64,000 nucleotides of DNA, taken from assembly GCF_000801105.2 (NCBI RefSeq), contig NC_079519.1:15639828-15703827 (forward strand), in the 5' to 3' direction. The translations under genes and the position numbers were made by a program. This DNA is from Raphanus sativus (Eukaryota; Streptophyta; Magnoliopsida; Brassicales; Brassicaceae). Positions 1-11,552 of this stretch are shown in pieces; within the stretch, counting starts at the first letter, position 1; each line of letters begins with the position of its first letter. Below the pieces are notes generated by a model. The model saw only the letters and a program-made list of their open reading frames with translations. It was not told the DNA's origin and did no database searches.

Positions 1-3000
1 GAACATGACCGACGGAGCGACCAACGCCAAGGGTTGGAGATGAAAGGCCAACCGGCCATCCAACAATCAAACAAGAACATGACTGACCATCCAACCCAAC
101 ACCATGGTCCGGAAGCGCTACGTGACGGGCTAGGGACGATCCGGTCAGAGTCACAAAATTTACTCCAAGACTTAGACCAGTTCATCCACTAACTCTTTCC
201 CGCTAACTCAAGGCATAAGGCTTTGCAACCCGTATCTAGAGTTAACGGTTTCCATTAGATCGAAGCCTAAGGCTTTTCAACCCATACCACGACCTAACGT
301 TGTGTTAGACCGGACTAGTCAAATATCAGAGTACTCATGAAGCGCATATAAAACAATAACTTTATTGATTCAAAGAAATATTCATACATTGAATAATTCG
401 AGACCGGTCCCGGCCTAACGCCAAAATCGAGTCAACTAAACGCAAATCAAAAATACCGTTTAACAAAAGGCAAGCAAATCTACACCGGTGGTCCTAACGT
501 CCAGCACCAAGCTATCCGATCGTCCTTACTAAAGAAACCTGCAAAAAGGACAACGGAGATGGATGAGTAACCTAATGTTACTCAGCGAGCTGGCTACCTC
601 TACCCCAACCTAGAACTAACCCAGACAACCCAAAATAACAATCAACATAGCCTTAGCAAGAAATCTAAACTAAGGCTACACAAACTGTTACTGAGTTAGA
701 CATGGCCTCCTGCCATTGCCTAACTTCGAGTAATAGGTCCATGCATGAAAAACAAGTCAACAACCAATCCCCTAGTTGACCATATATACGCCTGAGTTCA
801 ATACTCGTGTAGTGTTAGACACCTAGACTATATAAATATCATCAATCGGTCGACTAACAATCAGACAAGAACATGATCGGCCAACCAATGATACCACATA
901 GCTTTAATATCCACCACCCTTCACAAGCAATCCTTCAGGCATATACATGCCAACATCAGGCCTACACTAAACAATATCCAATCAACAATCACAACTACTA
1001 TCTAATAAACCAGTTACTAAGTTAGACTTGGCCTCCTGCCATGATCTAATTTCAAGTAACAGGAACCTGCAAGCAAATCAATCAACCACAATCACAATAA
1101 CCAGAAAAAGATACTATTACTACGACTCGATCTAATACGTAACACCATATATCGATGCTACACTAAGTTGAGGGTTCCACAACCCTCTACGACACTCTAA
1201 TAAAACACAACCCTCTAACCCGAGAAATGGTGATTTCGTGTTCATCCCAAATATCGGCAACATCCTAACTTCCTACCACAAAGGCCAGAAGAGAGGAACA
1301 TTCAATCGACCGCGGCCCACAGTCCTTCGGGTCACCGCGCGACAGCCCACAGTCCTTCGGGTCACTGTCACATTACACCGTCGTGTAATCACTCAGCCAT
1401 AGGCCATGATCCCGTATCTCTGAGTCTTCCCGATCCAGCGAATAAGGGGTTTCCTTAAACCCGCTAAATACGAGGCAGCGAGGAAACACTAATCAACCCT
1501 AAACAAGCCTAGTATGGGCGGGTTACGCACATACTGTCGGCATACACACAATCCTATCCTAGACTCTAGACACTAACAACTAGTACTAGTAATCCGGCAT
1601 ATATGGCCTAAGACTACTAATACCATCATCTAAAATACTAAACAACAATATCAACAATAAACAACTTAAGCGGTTAGTCACTCCCTTACCAAGAGCTGAC
1701 TAACCTCAATCAACAAGATTAAATAAACAAGCAATCAACTCAATCAAACCGTTACCCAGATAGTCAAGCCTTCGGACTTTCGGCAGAGTATCGAGCTTCA
1801 AATCTTCGACTCAACTGAACCCATGGATCTGAACTGACCTTGGACAGCACCTCCACTTGATCACCAAAGAATATGACTTGCTTGGACGAATTGATTTGGA
1901 CAGAGCCTTTCCTAGCTGCTGGATAAAACTTCAGAACTTCCCGGCAGGGTTTCGGACCTCGAAAATGCTCTAGAACTCTCAAAACAACTCGAAACCTCTT
2001 GCTTTCTTTTTCTACTTTCTCTCTTTCTGTAGCTTTGTTTTGAACTGACTTTGGGTGTGTGTGGATGAATGAAATGGGCAGGGGTCGTGGGGTATTTATA
2101 GTATACACCAACTAGTAAGGTTTCACCACCCAAGTGCCCGTGTGTCGTCTCGCATGCTTCCGGTTCCATGCGTCGCGACACATGGGTGTCCAAATGTCGA
2201 AAGGCATGCTTCCTTTCCATGCCAGATGACAGCACCACGTCCAGATGTCCCTCAGCATGCCTGGAGCTCATGCGTCGCGACACACGATCCTTTGCGTGTC
2301 GATCAGCATGCGCAGGTTGCAGATACGGCGACATGTCGTGCGTCTGGGTGTCAAGCTGCATGTGCTGCTCCAATGCACGGCGGCACCTCGTTCTTGTGTA
2401 GACAGATAGGTCATCAGATGATTGACACCACGTCCTGATCTCTTAAATTGAGACACCTCGAGCTTCTCGGTCGATTTGTGCGGTTTCGGCCCTTCTGGTG
2501 AATTTTCTACCCGCGATCAATCCTGAATATTTTCGCTCCCGTTCTGATGCTCTGAATAATTTTAATAAACTCCATAGGAATCCTGATCTTGAATAAAAAT
2601 ATTTCTCGAGCCTCCGGCCTCCCCGAGAAATTCTGCAATACCAAAATTAGGGTTTTCGGCCAACTTCGGGTTTTCCCGTCGTGCTTGCTTCCCGTCATGC
2701 TTGCTTCCCGTCATGCTTAATTCCCATCCTGCTTCCAACTTATAATGTCTCCAGAATAATATTTTATTGATATGAAGATTTTCCGAGAAAACTTCGTGAT
2801 GAAGAAACGTCGGTCTTCAAAAACGTCGAGCTTCTTAACCGTCGTGCTTCCAAAAATGACCGTCTGATCAATCCAAGTCACTCCTAAAAATGGTAGAGCA
2901 GCTTATCTGACTCCTGGTTCACTCACGATCAATTCTTCAACCATCTCGTACTTTGAAACTTCTCGATCCATCGTTGTCGCCTGCGATTCGACCACCAAGT

Positions 3001-3156
3001 TGATGCTCGACCAATCTTCTATTTTCTCTGAACCATGTTAAGTTTGAAATGATCAAAACTCAACATTCCTCCTCATCCTTGGATTCCCAATAGCTTGGCT
3101 CCAAACTCTGACTTTGTCGATCTCGACCATTTTACCCCAAAGGACGGGTTATTACA
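1..3156 (-). mobile_element. Tekay-type Ty3/gypsy LTR, reverse orientation, nearly complete
   Basis: Read on the minus strand this starts with TGTAATAACCCG at 3156 and matches, with many differences, the two plus-strand LTRs at 18553-21101 and 23641-26264. Shared landmarks are the TATA box with its TAAATACCC context, the CGAAGGACtGTGGGC doublet (around 1310-1370 here), the GGTTTAAGGAAACCCC stretch (around 1450) and the GAACATGACCGACGG stretch at the left edge. The LTR 3' end should lie some 50 bp left of the window. No polypurine tract follows at 3157, so the right side is outer flank; this is a 5' LTR of a minus-strand element or a solo LTR. No coding sequence is supported inside: the open frames at 1764-2698 are LTR sequence. 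Confidence 0.8.
2093..2100 (-). promoter_or_regulatory. TATA box of the reverse Tekay-type LTR
   Basis: TATAAATA on the minus strand, in the same context (about 40 bp downstream of a GTTGG/GGTG stretch and followed by CCCC) as the TATA boxes in the two plus-strand LTRs at 19453 and 24545. It marks the U3/R border of this LTR. Confidence 0.6.
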
Positions 3157-3920
3157 GTACGAGTCAGGTTAAAATCGCAAACATGCAAAACGAAAGCCGA
3201 TTTGTCATCGCAAAACCTCAGTCCAAGAGTAAACCTAGGTCTTTCCCTAAAACCAGCCTTCCTGGTACTTAACATCTCACAGACATAGTATCAACACCGG
3301 ATACGAGATCCCAAAACTTGTCTCTTCACTTAAGTCTATCCATTTCACGAACCTTCGCGTAAATCAGTAAACTGCAAAAAATCTCGCTTTGTACAATCGA
3401 TGGGTACGGTGATCATCTGAGAGGCAGGAATGAGACGACAACTCATGCCCTGTCCCTCTAACTTCGATAAACGGAAGTTCTCTCAATTTATAAAAACCAC
3501 GATTTTATAGATTTGAGCAAAATATTTTTTACAGGCCAAACTTGGCTAAAATAAAAAGCCTCCAAGGCTACTCTTGCGGCCGACAAAGGTCCAATACGAA
3601 ATACCATCGACAGGAACATGCTCGAAATTCACTACACTACACATAACTAGACGATAAAGTCTTGCTGGAAAACATGTCATAAGGATCTTAAGCTCCAAGA
3701 CGAACTACGAATGGCTTGATCCCTTTTGACAAAGGATACGTAGGCAGCTTTCATCAAGCGCAGCCCCAATCTAAAAAGATTCCACTCTTCTTAGAATGAA
3801 TGTACAACTTTCAACGGACATTTTCAACCGTTAATTCCGCCAAACTTGACTAACTTGACTTATCGCACGCTAGAACCTCGCATCTACGATCCACGGTTCT
3901 AACGGGCTGGAGGGGCTAAC
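3157..3920 (+). mobile_element. Tat-D 3' internal end (non-coding)
   Basis: Non-coding sequence directly left of the Tat-D LTR. It ends in a purine-rich run, GGGCTGGAGGGGCTAAC at 3904-3920, just before the LTR start, as expected of a polypurine tract; the same junction, inverted, is seen at 17108 and 34325. It contains a GGCTTGATCC...TACGTAGGCAGC motif at 3713-3748 that recurs in Tat-B and in the Tat-D LTR. No protein-coding frame is supported. The left edge is cut by the Tekay-type LTR at 3156. No antisense ORF is present between the motif and the LTR, unlike Tat-B. Confidence 0.65.
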
Positions 3921-4187
3921 TGTTGGGGTCAAAAACGGTCACAACAAAATTAACGTTCGAAAATATTCCTCGAAAAAGATAATTCTCGTAAAAATTACTT
4001 AAACTAATTTTTACGATAAAATTCTTAAATAGATTTGTCCGCAGCGTGGAAACAAGCTCCAATGGTTCGTGTTGACGACGAAGTTAGTATCAAAACATTC
4101 AATAAAAATATACGTTTTAAGAATTTCTACGTTTTCAAGAAAGAAAAACTTATACGAAAAACTCGCGGAAAAATCTTGTTTTAAAAA

Positions 4188-4315
4188 CAACGATTTCTTA
4201 AAACAACGATTTCTTAAATCAACGATTTCTTAAATCAACGATCTCTTAAATCAACGATCTCTTAAATCAACGATCTCTTAAATCAACGATCTCTTAAATC
4301 AACGATTTCTTAAAA
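4188..4315 (+). repeat. 16-bp tandem repeat, 8 copies, in Tat-D U3
   Basis: Eight contiguous 16-bp units of the form CAACGATYTCTTAAAW begin at 4188, 4204, 4220, 4236, 4252, 4268, 4284 and 4300. The middle four carry C and the outer ones T at the variable pyrimidine. It starts 267 bp from the LTR start, the same part of U3 that carries GC-rich minisatellites in Tat-A and Tat-B. Confidence 0.9.
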
Positions 4316-4912
4316 ATCGTCTCCTTGCAAAAGGTTCTGCGACTAAACGACGTTCTCGTTAAAACACGATCATCGGAGGTAACAAAATATCGTTAAACCA
4401 CGAGGATGCGGCTTGGCAATCATGAAACAACCAAGGGATCACACGAAGATCTGTCGCTATAGCGACCGAGCTCATACACAAGTATTTTCCAAAACGTCCA
4501 AAGTCTTCCGAAAAGACGATACGACGTAAAACTATGCACTCTCGACTATCCTTATAACAATCCTCCTTAAGCCACGGCTAACCATTTCTTGATTTCTCGA
4601 TCAAGTGGGATCGTCCGTTCGGTTTACAATGAAACCGCGGAAACTTAACTTTATCGAAGAAATCGTAACAAACGTCTCAAATCAAAAGACGGCCCAAAGG
4701 GTCCTAAACTTGATTCGAGGCTCACTTACGATTTCTTAAAATCCCATAAATCTTATGACGGTTTATGCTTGGAGGATAAACATCAGTTTCCGCGGATAAA
4801 TGGAAACTTTCCGCAGATAATCATGAAGATCGGGAAAAATGGAATATTTCCATTTTTGGACTATGACGGCTTAAGGGTAAAAGAGGGAAGCGTAAACCGA
4901 CCTAGGAGGGAG

Positions 4913-4920
4913 TATATAAG
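4913..4920 (+). promoter_or_regulatory. TATA box of the Tat-D LTR
   Basis: TATATAAG, about 990 bp into the LTR. The same octamer is found on the minus strand in both Tat-B LTRs (33307-33314 and 40390-40397), supporting it as the U3 promoter. Confidence 0.65.
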
Positions 4921-5488
4921 GAGCTCAAGGCGAGAGGCATAAAAAGGAGAACTATTTTAGACTCACAATTCGCTGCACTTAGAAGCTTAAGCTTTATTCT
5001 CGACAGGTTCGGTTTCTATGACTGGCACTCAGTTACTAGACGAACTCGCCCAGGCAGTTCGATCTCTTGTCCAGCTCTATCAATTGAACTACGTTCGGCT
5101 TGATCCTCGAAAGGGGTACGTAGGCAGCCTTTAATAAGGTTCAGTCCGAAATCAATCAAAAACCGTTTCCGCATCTTTTTCGTATTTTGTTATCGAGCTG
5201 CGACTCAACTAGGTGTTAAGGCTTTAGGTCGCTAAAGCTAGATAACTCACTGACAGCACTTGCGGTTAAAGCTCTTATAATCTCTTGTAATGCTCGCAAC
5301 GCTCTTACACAAATTCGAAATAAGATTTATTGTTTTCTCTAAATTCATTTTGTTATCTTTTCATATTTTATGCGTCGATTTGGTCACTTGTCGTTGGCTC
5401 CGCAGAAATCCGGGACCTCTGGAAAATTAGAGTTTTCATACTTTCCTTATTTATACGATATATTGAGGTGCGAATTTCGGTTCCCATA

Positions 5489-6104
5489 GTCAGTATTAGT
5501 GTTGGAGGTCAGTTTTGGTTTCTTCAAACAATCTTAGCTAGTGTATATAGGTGAAAAGTTGATCCACTTTAGCATCTTTAGTACTATCTGCAATCAGTAA
5601 ATCTAGAATGGTACTAAAGAGTGGTTAGATAATCAAGTATAAATCTATATCAATGTCCCCATTTAGTACTTATGTGAAAAATAATTTTGAAAACATGTTT
5701 AATAAAAACCAAAATGAAAACACATATTAGTAAACTCCCCCAGACTTAAATTACACTGTCCCAGTGTAACACAACCGGAGTGAATAAATAAATAAATCAT
5801 AAGAACTGAATGTAACAAGATAGAACGACTAAACCTGACCGATATGGTGTCGATCGATACGTATAATTGTATGTCGATCGTTAGTAATGGTCGTGTGGTG
5901 TCGAGTGATGTGAATGGAATGTGTCGGTCGACGGAATCATCATTCTACTTGGATCTTTAAAAATCTGCAAAAATAAATGCGAAAAATAAATATAAAAATG
6001 TAAAAATAACTTAAAAAAGAAAATAAAAGAAAACCTAATAGTGGGTTGCCTCCCACTCAGCGCTTTGTTATAGTCATTTAGCTTGACTTTGGTGGGTGAG
6101 TGAC
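5489..6104 (-). other. Athila-A 3' non-coding region and unassigned flank
   Basis: No gene is supported. On the minus strand 5738-5756 reads ATTTAAGTCTGGGGGAGT, and 6040-6110 has the GGGAGGCAACCC...GTCAAGCTAAATGAC stretch; both resemble conserved non-coding sequence downstream of pol in Athila elements, and Athila-C has equivalents at about 44634 and 45235. The sequence 5489-5735 is A/T-rich and unassigned. Athila-A's own 3' LTR is not seen, so the element is truncated here. Confidence 0.5.
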
Positions 6105-6975
6105 TCAGTTGGTGTAGAAACTGCTGTTTATCAGAATACAAGCATCAATTTCGTGTCTCCTCCTATCAAACCATGTGGTAATGAAGCTTCTTTTGGCATC
6201 ATCACTTCTTAGCTGTTTCTCATCTATCTTGAGGACTGTATTTGTGAGCTTCCTCAGAGTTCTTTCAATTGATTCAATGCTGCCAACATTCCTGCAGACG
6301 GTGTTGTAGGAGTATTCTGACAGTTCCCTCAGCTCATTCTGCATTGCGTCGATCTTGTCATGAATCAGTTGATCTCGGTCCGCTAAGGACTCGGTGTCGA
6401 TCGATGCTACAACATGTGCATCGGTCTTTTTGCTGGGAGTTCTGTCGGTCGATCTAGTGGTAAATGTGTCGATCGATTCTGAACGTTGTCCTTGGTACTG
6501 TATAGCACGTATCTCGTTCTTCAGTAGACGAGTAGTTCTGCATAGGCTGTTTACTCTTTTGTTGAGTGTTGTCAATGTCATCACATCTCCCGATGAGTCT
6601 CTCCTCCATAGCATCCATAGCTTCGTATAGCTCATGTTTGATCTCATCAACTTCTGCTGCTGTGCATGCTGTCTGCGCTGGTGGTTGCTCGATTTCGATC
6701 GATATGGGTCTGAGCCTGTCGATCGATGTTGCGTTTCTGTCACGAAGATCAAGATGGTCTTGAACTATGCCAATGTCTTGTTGCAACTCGTTCAACTGTT
6801 GTGACAGTGTATCCAGGTATCGCATGATAGGTGAACTGTAGTGATTGTGCCTTTCCTCGTATGATTTCATCCTATCTTCCATTGCTGTGAACCTTGTGTC
6901 GATCGATGGTGAAGACTGTTCGTCGATCGAGAGGACAGTAGCATCCTGAGTCTTACCTTTCTCGCGAATTGTTGC
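6105..6975 (-). pseudogene. C-terminal tail of the Athila-A SID-rich ORF, broken
   Basis: In-frame continuation of the ORF at 6976-8379 after a single TAG at 6976-6978: the next residues (ATIREKGKTQ...LSIDEQSSPSID) keep the Ser-Ile-Asp motif, and the frame stays open to 6454. A frameshift near 6590 moves the coding into the frame ending at 6105. The predicted protein is charged and probably coiled coil (LSQQLNELQQDIGIV; EERLIGRCDDI; LRELSEYSYN), with more SID motifs from TCGATCGA palindromes. The function is unknown to me. Similar proteins are commonly annotated as hypothetical in crucifer genomes next to Athila gag genes (family knowledge, not checked). Confidence 0.6.
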
Positions 6976-8379
6976 CTACTCTTTCTGTAGAAGATCAATC
7001 ATCTTGCTTAACCATTCGACATTGTTGTTGAGAGGGCTGTAGACGTCTCCAATCCGTGTATTTATGTAAGCGATCTCCCATTCATCTCTTTTAGGTAATG
7101 AACATTCTGGTTGGTCCTTGGATGTAGTATTGCCGATGTCGATCGATGGTGCAGATGCTGTGTCGATCGATGCAGATGGCGTAGCTTCCTTCTCAAGCAT
7201 GGTTCTAATGCTCTCAGTCTCCATTCTTAGTACTGCCATGTCACTTTGAAGAGCTTCATAGCTGCTATCCAAAGGCTGGAAAGTATCTTCCACCAATGTG
7301 CGAAATTCTTCCTCAAGGTGTGCCAGAGCTCTCCACACAACCGTCACCATATCATCTATCTCCTCTCTGATGTAGGGTACTGGTGGTGGTCTGTATGCAT
7401 GGTAAGGGCGTGTATGTTCTAGAAGACGTAACCAACTCCTGTGAAAAATAGATGCTCTCTCCAGGATTCTTCTTATGTGCTCCTTGGTAACAGGGATGAT
7501 TTCACCATCAACTCCCCTAGCATGTCCAAACTCATCTTTGTGGACAACAAATTCGTCCCTCGCTTCCCATTTGAATCTTCTGGATCCGCTGGAATCAAAG
7601 GCACGTCGTCCAAACTCCATACGTCTGTCGGTCGATCTAACTCTTGCACTGTCTATCAATCTGGGTAACTCGCCGTCGATCGATGGTGATGAAACGATAT
7701 CGATCGATGGTGAACTCCTAGGTTGACCGAAACTTTGAGGAACTGTATCCTCCTTAATGGTGACGTAGTGGTTGTCTTGGATGTGAGCTAGGATGTCTGG
7801 ATGGCCACGTTGCTGTGTGAACAGGTTTTCCGGTCCATTAGCAACTTGAAGGATGTCTGCTATGTCTTCTATGGATATGTGCAGAATTCTTCCATCCATG
7901 GCTCTTGCAAAGCCACCTGTGTCCCTGAAAATACCAAATTCATCAGGTGTTAGTGAAACATTCCTGATATCATATGAATCATGAAATCGAGATTGAGCTC
8001 TGGTAAAGGAATCGATCGATGGGACAGTTGTGATGGCGATCGATGATGATCGTCTAGCTGCATGGTTGGATCGATTTTTCTTGATGTTGCAGTCCTCCAT
8101 GGTGATGTTGCTAGTTGCTGGAAGCTGCTGGGTATGAGTTGTTGAAGTTTGAAATTTCGTGGCTAATGTTGACAACTTTATATACCCATCTGATGCCCTA
8201 ATTGGTGAAATTCCTTTTTTGTCCTTTAAGTCGTCTGAGTCAATATCGATCGATGTGATGCTGACGATGTCGATCGATGGACGATGTCGTTTTGCTGGGT
8301 GAAGTAGATAATCAATCGACGGTGGACGGTGGATGTCGATCGATTTTGGGAAACGATTTGCGTATCTATCATTCTCCAT
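6976..8379 (-). CDS. Athila-A accessory ORF, Ser-Ile-Asp (SID)-rich protein, function unknown
   Basis: A 467-residue frame. It begins with ATG immediately after the protease ORF's TAA and in the same frame, so the two may once have been one polyprotein. Two copies of one module are visible: DEFGIFRDTGGFARAMDG + ILHISIEDIADIL (around residue 140) and DEFGHARGVDG + EIIPVTKEHIRRIL (around residue 280), each of the form DEFG-x-R-x-DG-x-I-(x)5-E-x-I-x-x-IL. SID tripeptides encoded by TCGATCGA palindromes are scattered between the modules. The C-terminal part (EEEFRTLVEDTFQPL; MAVLRMETESIRTML) looks helical. There is no RT, RNase H or integrase motif, although this is the place for them in an autonomous Athila. 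I do not recognise a function. Confidence 0.65.
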   Translation of the reverse strand: MENDRYANRFPKSIDIHRPPSIDYLLHPAKRHRPSIDIVSITSIDIDSDDLKDKKGISPIRASDGYIKLSTLATKFQTSTTHTQQLPATSNITMEDCNIKKNRSNHAARRSSSIAITTVPSIDSFTRAQSRFHDSYDIRNVSLTPDEFGIFRDTGGFARAMDGRILHISIEDIADILQVANGPENLFTQQRGHPDILAHIQDNHYVTIKEDTVPQSFGQPRSSPSIDIVSSPSIDGELPRLIDSARVRSTDRRMEFGRRAFDSSGSRRFKWEARDEFVVHKDEFGHARGVDGEIIPVTKEHIRRILERASIFHRSWLRLLEHTRPYHAYRPPPVPYIREEIDDMVTVVWRALAHLEEEFRTLVEDTFQPLDSSYEALQSDMAVLRMETESIRTMLEKEATPSASIDTASAPSIDIGNTTSKDQPECSLPKRDEWEIAYINTRIGDVYSPLNNNVEWLSKMIDLLQKE

Positions 8380-9267
8380 TTAATTTTTCCAAGCTCTTTC
8401 TTTCCAATAATCTTCATCAAATTCTTCAATGTGGTTTCCACTGTGGGAAGATCTGGCTGTATCTACTGCAAAACTCTCATGAAATCCTCTATCTGCCCAA
8501 CTTCTTACTGAGTAATCATCTTCTTTACTGTTGGGTTGGGTGGCAAAATTTGGGTAGCAATGATCTGGTAAATCGAGTTCATCATCTGGTGTACCTCTGT
8601 CGATCGATAGTCCATGGTTGGTCTCGATCTCTTCTGACTCGCTGGTGTCGATCGATGATGTGGAGACGTTGTCGATCGATCCCGAGTACTTTGTTTCGTA
8701 CTCTACTTCACAATGACAAACTGCAATGATACCAAGATCATATTCTTTTTCCACGGTTTTGGCTGTTGGTTTGCCAAGTTTGACAGGGTCGTAGTGGATA
8801 TCTGGATCTATCATAGTCAAGCACATCCTCTTGGTGTGTATGTCACATACAGATCCTACTGTAGTCAGAAATGCTATTCCAAGTAAGAGGGAAGAGTTCC
8901 AATTTAACTTGATGTATAGGACATGAAAATCCACATGGACAAAGGCATTACCAATCTGCACTTCCAGGTCTCTGATCAAGCCTCCAGAATTTTTCTGAGT
9001 GTAGTCCACAAATGTGAAGATCTCTGGTGAAGGCTCTACTTTCAGACTCAGATGGTCTGCTATAACCTTTGGTAAGATGCTGACTGATGAACCAATGTCA
9101 CATAGTGCATGAGGAAACTCAACCCCTTTTCCTACACAGGGTATTGGAAACTTCCCAGGATCACTCTTCTTCTTCAATGTGATCCTTTTCCTCATATCTT
9201 CTCTGACATTGTCAAACATTCTCCTAATGTCATTTTTAGTCTTCCTTGTTTCTCTGAAAACATCCAC
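8380..9267 (-). pseudogene. Athila-A protease region (retropepsin-like)
   Basis: A 295-residue frame with an aspartic-protease fold signature: VGKGVEFPHALCDIGSSVSILP around residue 50 (active-site D-I-G where D-T/S-G is usual), then a typical strand pattern ending NSSLLLGIAFLTTVG. Upstream residues (RKRITLKKKSDPGKF) match the linker that precedes protease in Athila polyproteins. The C-terminal third is acidic with SID motifs, like the following ORF. The frame ends in TAA at 8380-8382, directly followed in frame by ATG at 8379. The homologous gene in Athila-B is where the Tekay element inserted; here the site (GGGTCGTAGTGG near 8787) is intact. Ile in the D-x-G triplet and the broken upstream gag argue against activity. 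Confidence 0.75.
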
Positions 9268-9616
9268 AATCTACTTATGAAGTAAACCTCCTCAAAGGGT
9301 TTCTCTAGTGGAATTCTGATAACTCTCTTAGTGAAACCATCAATCTCCTTCTCATTAACTGGTCTTAGGTGTTTTCTCCTTTCTACTCCTTAACCTTCTT
9401 CCTTCTATTCCCTCTGATGTTGGTGCAGTGTGGGTTACTAGTAGTCTCTGCAGGGTTAGCTTGTGGTTTCGGTGTGGGTCGGAGTGCATTGATTCGGTTG
9501 CTGCCAATCGATGTTAGTTGCACTCGGTATGTGAGAGGTGCGTGTCGATCGATAGGTGGAGAAAAGGGTCGATCGATGCGTGTCTCATCTTTGTGTCGAT
9601 CGATGAGTGGCTCGTC
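9268..9616 (-). other. Athila-A gag-protease linker, degenerate
   Basis: No intact frame. Minus-strand fragments such as LRPVNEKEIDGFTKRVIRI near 9300-9360 match the corresponding linker of Athila-B (26717-26861). 9480-9616 contains several TCGATCGA palindromes. Treated as decayed coding sequence between gag and protease. Confidence 0.5.
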
Positions 9617-11461
9617 TCATCGGTCGATATCTTCGTAGGTGGGGGTGGGTGGATGAGGATGCGAAGCCGTGAATTCAGCATGTGTCAAAATCCTAACCGC
9701 GTTGCAATCTGTAGTCGTATCTGGAAATGACATCGTTTTTGTCGATCGATGTGGACTAGTTGGTGTCGATCGACACCATTGTGATCCTCCGAAACTTAGT
9801 GAACTTTCCACTTCGAAGTCTCCTTCTTGAAGCTTCTCATGCTTCACCACTTGCCAGAAATTATCATCTATAATGGCATTCACGTGGTGTTTCATGCTTC
9901 CGTCTCCTAGTTCCTTAGAAGTTCTAATTCTCCTGATAGAGTCTTCAGTTTGGACAATCTGTGTCTCAAGCTTCCTAACTTGAGTACAAAGGGTGTCTAT
10001 CCTTGTGTTCAGATTGTTGAAGACAGTCAATTTTTCCATTGAAATCCACTGTAAGCTTCTGCTGTCCTTCAAGAACTCTATCAATCATGGCATCAAACTT
10101 ACTCTCCTGGGTGGGTGGTGGTGGGTTTTGGTAAGCTGAGTTGCCGTAGTTCCTGGTGTTGGTGAAAGGTTTCTGATACTGTGAACTCTGGTTGTAATTA
10201 CTCTTCTGACCACTGCCAAAAAAGTTTATGTTTCCACTCTGGTTTTCATATTTCTGAAATCCAGTACCTCCAATGTAGTTCACATCTTCCATTGTATCAT
10301 CTTCTCTAGCCTCTCCTTCTTCAGTTGAGCAGACTGGCTTCCCCAAAAATGCATGTAAAGCAACTATCTTAGCTCTGACTTCATTCATCTGGTCCTACCC
10401 GATGGTTACAACAGATTTCTTCTTATCAGAGTCAGTGTTCTTGGTGCTGCTGCTGTTGGCTAGGTTCTCATTAAGTCTCACAGCCTCTATCGATTCTTGG
10501 TGTTGAAGTTCTCCTTGCTAGCAGTATCAAGAGCCATCTGATACCTCAAGGCGATACCTCTGTAGAAAGTGCTTAGCAGCTGCACTTTATTGAATCCATG
10601 GTGTGGACAGTCTCGCTGGAAGAACTTAAATCTGATCCACGCGTCTTTAAAAGTCTCACCAGGCTTTTGCGCGAAAGTGGCGATTTTGCTCCTTAAGTCT
10701 TCAGCACGTGCCTCATTAAAGAAATTACGCAGGAAGGCATTTTTGATGTTGGCCCAGGATGTCAGTGATCTTGTAGGTAGCTGCTTGAGCCAGTGTGAAG
10801 CTTCTCCAATCAGTGAGTATTTGAAGAGCTTGCAGAGTAGGTAGTCCTCAGGGACTCCATCCATACGAATAGCAGCTATAAGATCCTCGAACCTTTCCAG
10901 ATGGTCCATAGGATGCTCGTTTGATAACCCAGAGTAAGGTATCTGTGACACGAGAGAGTAGTACTGAGGCTTGAGCTCAAAGTTCGGCTTCTGAATCTCT
11001 CAAAGTCGAATATATGATATTTTGGTGTAGTACTCATCAGGACGATTGTAGTCTGCCAACGATCGTGTTTGAGCTTCTCCTATAGCCTCAGCTTCTGGCT
11101 CAGGGATTATGTTTCCCTGTGCATTTAGCTTCTGACCTGTTGCATTATGCAGATGACCATCTTGGTCATACAGGTTTCCATTCTCGCCCTGCGTGAGTAT
11201 AACAATCGCAACCATGCCTCGCGGGTTAGTATCGATCGACGTACGGTTGGTAGTGTCGAACGATGTGAATCGGTAAAGGGTATCGGTCGACGTTGCTGTC
11301 TGAGTATCGGTCGACGGTTGAACGTGAATATCAGTCGACGGTACTGTGGTTATGTCGATCGATGCGGAGCGTAGGTCTTTGCGGATTGAACGTTCCAAGT
11401 GTGCAGGATCTTCTGAGAATAATAGTTGATTTCTTTTATAGCTTCTGGTACTGCTGGGCAT
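9617..11461 (-). pseudogene. Athila-A gag, broken by frameshifts and stops
   Basis: The capsid/nucleocapsid precursor packages element RNA in cytoplasmic particles. The probable start is at 11461 (MPSSTRSYKRNQLL), about 90 bp downstream of the primer-binding site. The frame 11000-11461 holds the N-terminus, with SID motifs and LADYNRPDEYY; 10487-10951 holds the Retrotrans_gag core (HPMDHLERFEDLIAAI, EASHWLKQLP, FKDAWIRFKFFQRDCPHHG); 9975-10388 has VNYIGGTGFQ and the Asn/Gln/Pro-rich PPPPTQESKFDAMIDRVLEG; 9617-10084 continues with a coiled coil (LNTRIDTLCTQVRKLETQIV). Breaks fall near 10980, 10430 and 10050. Athila-B has the same gene. Confidence 0.8.
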
Positions 11462-11552
11462 GTACCTGAAAAGACAAGAAAAATTTTAATCAGAGTGGGG
11501 TAAAGAAAAAGAAAAACCTAAAATTGATAAAATTAAATCTAATGGCGATCAA

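Larger units (their letters stand above)
3921..5488 (+). mobile_element. Tat-D LTR (Tat-type Ty3/gypsy), plus orientation
   Basis: Starts TGTTGGGGTCAAAA and ends GCGAATTTCGGTTCCCATA, which matches both ends of the Tat-B LTRs (read on their minus strand) except for the last bases (CATA instead of CACA). Length 1568 bp. A TATA box lies at 4913, and an eight-copy 16-bp tandem repeat sits in U3 at 4188-4315. The preceding polypurine tract makes this a 3' LTR. Downstream, 5489 onward is unrelated sequence. Confidence 0.8.

Noticed and set aside
1764..2698. Open frames on both strands, up to 153 residues
   Set aside because: They lie inside the reverse Tekay-type LTR; the same LTR region at 19100-19640 and 24170-24725 has non-matching frames, so there is no conserved protein.
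5330..5554. 74-residue frame with a hydrophobic start
   Set aside because: It straddles the Tat-D LTR end at 5488 and unrelated flank; no conservation in the other Tat LTRs.
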